Assembly (NCBI GenBank): GCA_003647385.1 | Contig: QMMT01000159.1 | Location: forward strand, 1 to 5,695 | From: Deltaproteobacteria bacterium | GTDB lineage: Bacteria > Desulfobacterota > Desulfobacteria > Desulfobacterales > Desulfobacteraceae | Direction: 5' to 3' | DNA length: 5,695 nucleotides | Notes under the pieces: generated by a model | Seen by the model: only the letters and a program-made list of their open reading frames with translations | What the model was told of the DNA's origin: nothing | The model's database searches: none | Shown here: positions 4,495 to 5,695 of the stretch, one piece after another | How positions within the stretch are numbered: the first letter of the stretch is position 1 | Layout of the letters: every line of letters begins with the position of its first letter | Made by a program: the position numbers and the translations under genes

Positions 4495-5692
4495 ATTTAG
4501 AGATTGGATCATAGCTCTCAGGAATGATTTTCATAAACACCCTGAACTGTCCAGCCTTGAAAAAAGGACTACCCGGCAAATCTGTAAAGTGCTTAAAACC
4601 CTGAATGTTCAGATCCAAACATTTGATGACCTAACCGGTGTAGTCGGCCTTCTTCAGGGCACGAAAAAAGACTCCGGGGAGAACAAGACCATTGCACTGA
4701 GAGCAGACATTGATGCGCTGCCAATGCAGGAACAGGGTAATAAAAGCTATAAATCAACCAACGCTGGAGTCATGCATTCCTGCGGTCATGATGCCAATAC
4801 TGCTATTGTTCTGGGTGTTGCAAAAAAAATTAAAGACTCTGATTTGCTAAGCAAAATAGAGGGAGCCATTAAATTTATTTTTCAGCCTGCAGAAGAAAAA
4901 TTAGGTGGTGCTAAAGCCATGATTGAAAAAGGTGTTCTTGAAAATCCCCGCGTGGATCAAATCGTTGCAGGTCATATGGACCACAATTTACCCGTGGGAA
5001 CGGCAGGCGTATTCACCCACATCAGCCATGCATCCTCTGATTCATTTGAACTTGTGATAAAAGGTAAGGGAACCCATGGTGCCCACCCTCATAAAGGAAT
5101 TAATCCCATTACAGCAGGCGGTTTATTTGTAACAAACCTGGAATCCATTATCCCTCGGCACATCAGTCCGGCCCGGTCAGCTGTTATCAGTGTGGGTACT
5201 TTCCATGCCGGAGAAGCAAAGAATGTAATTCCGGAACACGCTGTTTTAAAAGGCACTATCCGCACCCATGATGAGGCTGTCAGAAACGAGATCTTTAACG
5301 CCATGAAAAATCTGGCACACGGGATTGAAAATATTTTCAAGGCAAAGTGTGAACTTATCTTTAAACCGGGAGGTCCTTTAGGGGTTAATGATAAAAAAGT
5401 TTGCCAATCCCTTTATACGGCATCCGTGGACGTTCTGGGGAAAAAAAATGTAAACGTCCTGCCCTTTATCATGGGCAGCGAAGATTTTTATTATTTTGTT
5501 CAAAAATGTCCCGGAGCCATGATGCGGTTCGGGTGTGCAAGCAAAAAATACGGCATCACCCACCCTTTGCATTCTCCAAATTTTGATATTCATGAAGATG
5601 TTCTGGAAATTGGAGCAGACATATTATTCAAGGCGGTTGAAAATTTTTTCAAAGAAGAAATTGATATAAAAACAAAAGATTCAGGTGAGTAA
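4475..5692 (+). CDS. M20-family metallo-amidohydrolase (HipO/N-acyl-amino-acid hydrolase type)
   Basis: 405 residues, the normal length for M20D amidohydrolases, and complete: the TAA stop is 3 nt from the window end. It hydrolyses an amide bond, releasing an acyl or aryl acid and an amino acid; hippurate-, indoleacetyl-amino-acid- and N-acetyl-amino-acid hydrolases share the fold. The N-terminal segment has DFHKHPELS. LRADIDALPMQE (75-86) and HSCGHD (101-106) carry the first metal ligands, Cys 103 and His 105. PAEE holds the general base and a ligand (Glu 140/141), and GHMDHNLPVG gives His 167. The dimerisation or lid domain runs about 187-300, with HGAHPHKGINPI. HSPNFDIHED places the last ligand at His 366. 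All expected metal positions are present, so the enzyme should be active. No signal peptide is seen, so it is cytoplasmic. The start is supported by GGAG (4467-4470), 4 nt upstream. Substrate specificity cannot be read from sequence. Confidence 0.93.
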   Translation: MSPCQNEFRDWIIALRNDFHKHPELSSLEKRTTRQICKVLKTLNVQIQTFDDLTGVVGLLQGTKKDSGENKTIALRADIDALPMQEQGNKSYKSTNAGVMHSCGHDANTAIVLGVAKKIKDSDLLSKIEGAIKFIFQPAEEKLGGAKAMIEKGVLENPRVDQIVAGHMDHNLPVGTAGVFTHISHASSDSFELVIKGKGTHGAHPHKGINPITAGGLFVTNLESIIPRHISPARSAVISVGTFHAGEAKNVIPEHAVLKGTIRTHDEAVRNEIFNAMKNLAHGIENIFKAKCELIFKPGGPLGVNDKKVCQSLYTASVDVLGKKNVNVLPFIMGSEDFYYFVQKCPGAMMRFGCASKKYGITHPLHSPNFDIHEDVLEIGADILFKAVENFFKEEIDIKTKDSGE

Positions 5693-5695
5693 ACA

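Overview
The window looks like chromosomal DNA of an anaerobic, probably sulfate-reducing bacterium of the Desulfobacteraceae type. The reasons are a heterodisulfide-reductase-like (Hdr) pair with an HdrA-MvhD style fusion and an HdrD-type Fe-S protein, a moderate GC content with A-rich intergenic DNA, and gene fusions typical of these anaerobes. The taxonomic call is inference from gene content only. All six substantial genes lie on the + strand.

Region 1 (1-2670) is the end of an operon. It holds the C-terminal part of an HdrA-like flavin/Fe-S protein carrying two [4Fe-4S] motifs and an MvhD-like tail. An 18-nt gap separates it from an HdrD-like protein (HdrC plus HdrB halves, with one intact CCG motif), and a 6-nt gap separates that from a short dienelactone-hydrolase-like alpha/beta hydrolase. 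The first two would form a cytoplasmic electron-transfer module of the HdrABC kind. No membrane subunit follows, so it is not a Qmo, Dsr or Tmc complex as usually arranged. The partner dehydrogenase must be encoded upstream or elsewhere. A perfect 15-bp inverted repeat lies just inside the hydrolase gene.

Region 2 (2671-3414) is a self-contained regulator unit. It has a sigma70-like promoter, a near-perfect 26-bp palindrome built from heptad half-sites over the -10 and start region, and a GntR-family (FCD/FadR subfamily) regulator.

Region 3 (3415-5692) has a second sigma70-like promoter, a 25-bp IclR-type palindrome just downstream of it, an IclR-family regulator, and an M20-family amidohydrolase (HipO/N-acyl-amino-acid hydrolase type). 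The last two are probably co-transcribed. The arrangement suggests that one regulator senses a substrate or product of the amidohydrolase, and that the two tandem, probably autoregulated repressors control neighbouring catabolic genes.

No mobile element, CRISPR array, tRNA or rRNA is visible. The families present are known ones. The less expected signals are the hairpin in the hydrolase gene, the compound GntR operator, the altered cysteine pattern in the MvhD-like tail, and a mini-ORF overlapping the amidohydrolase start.
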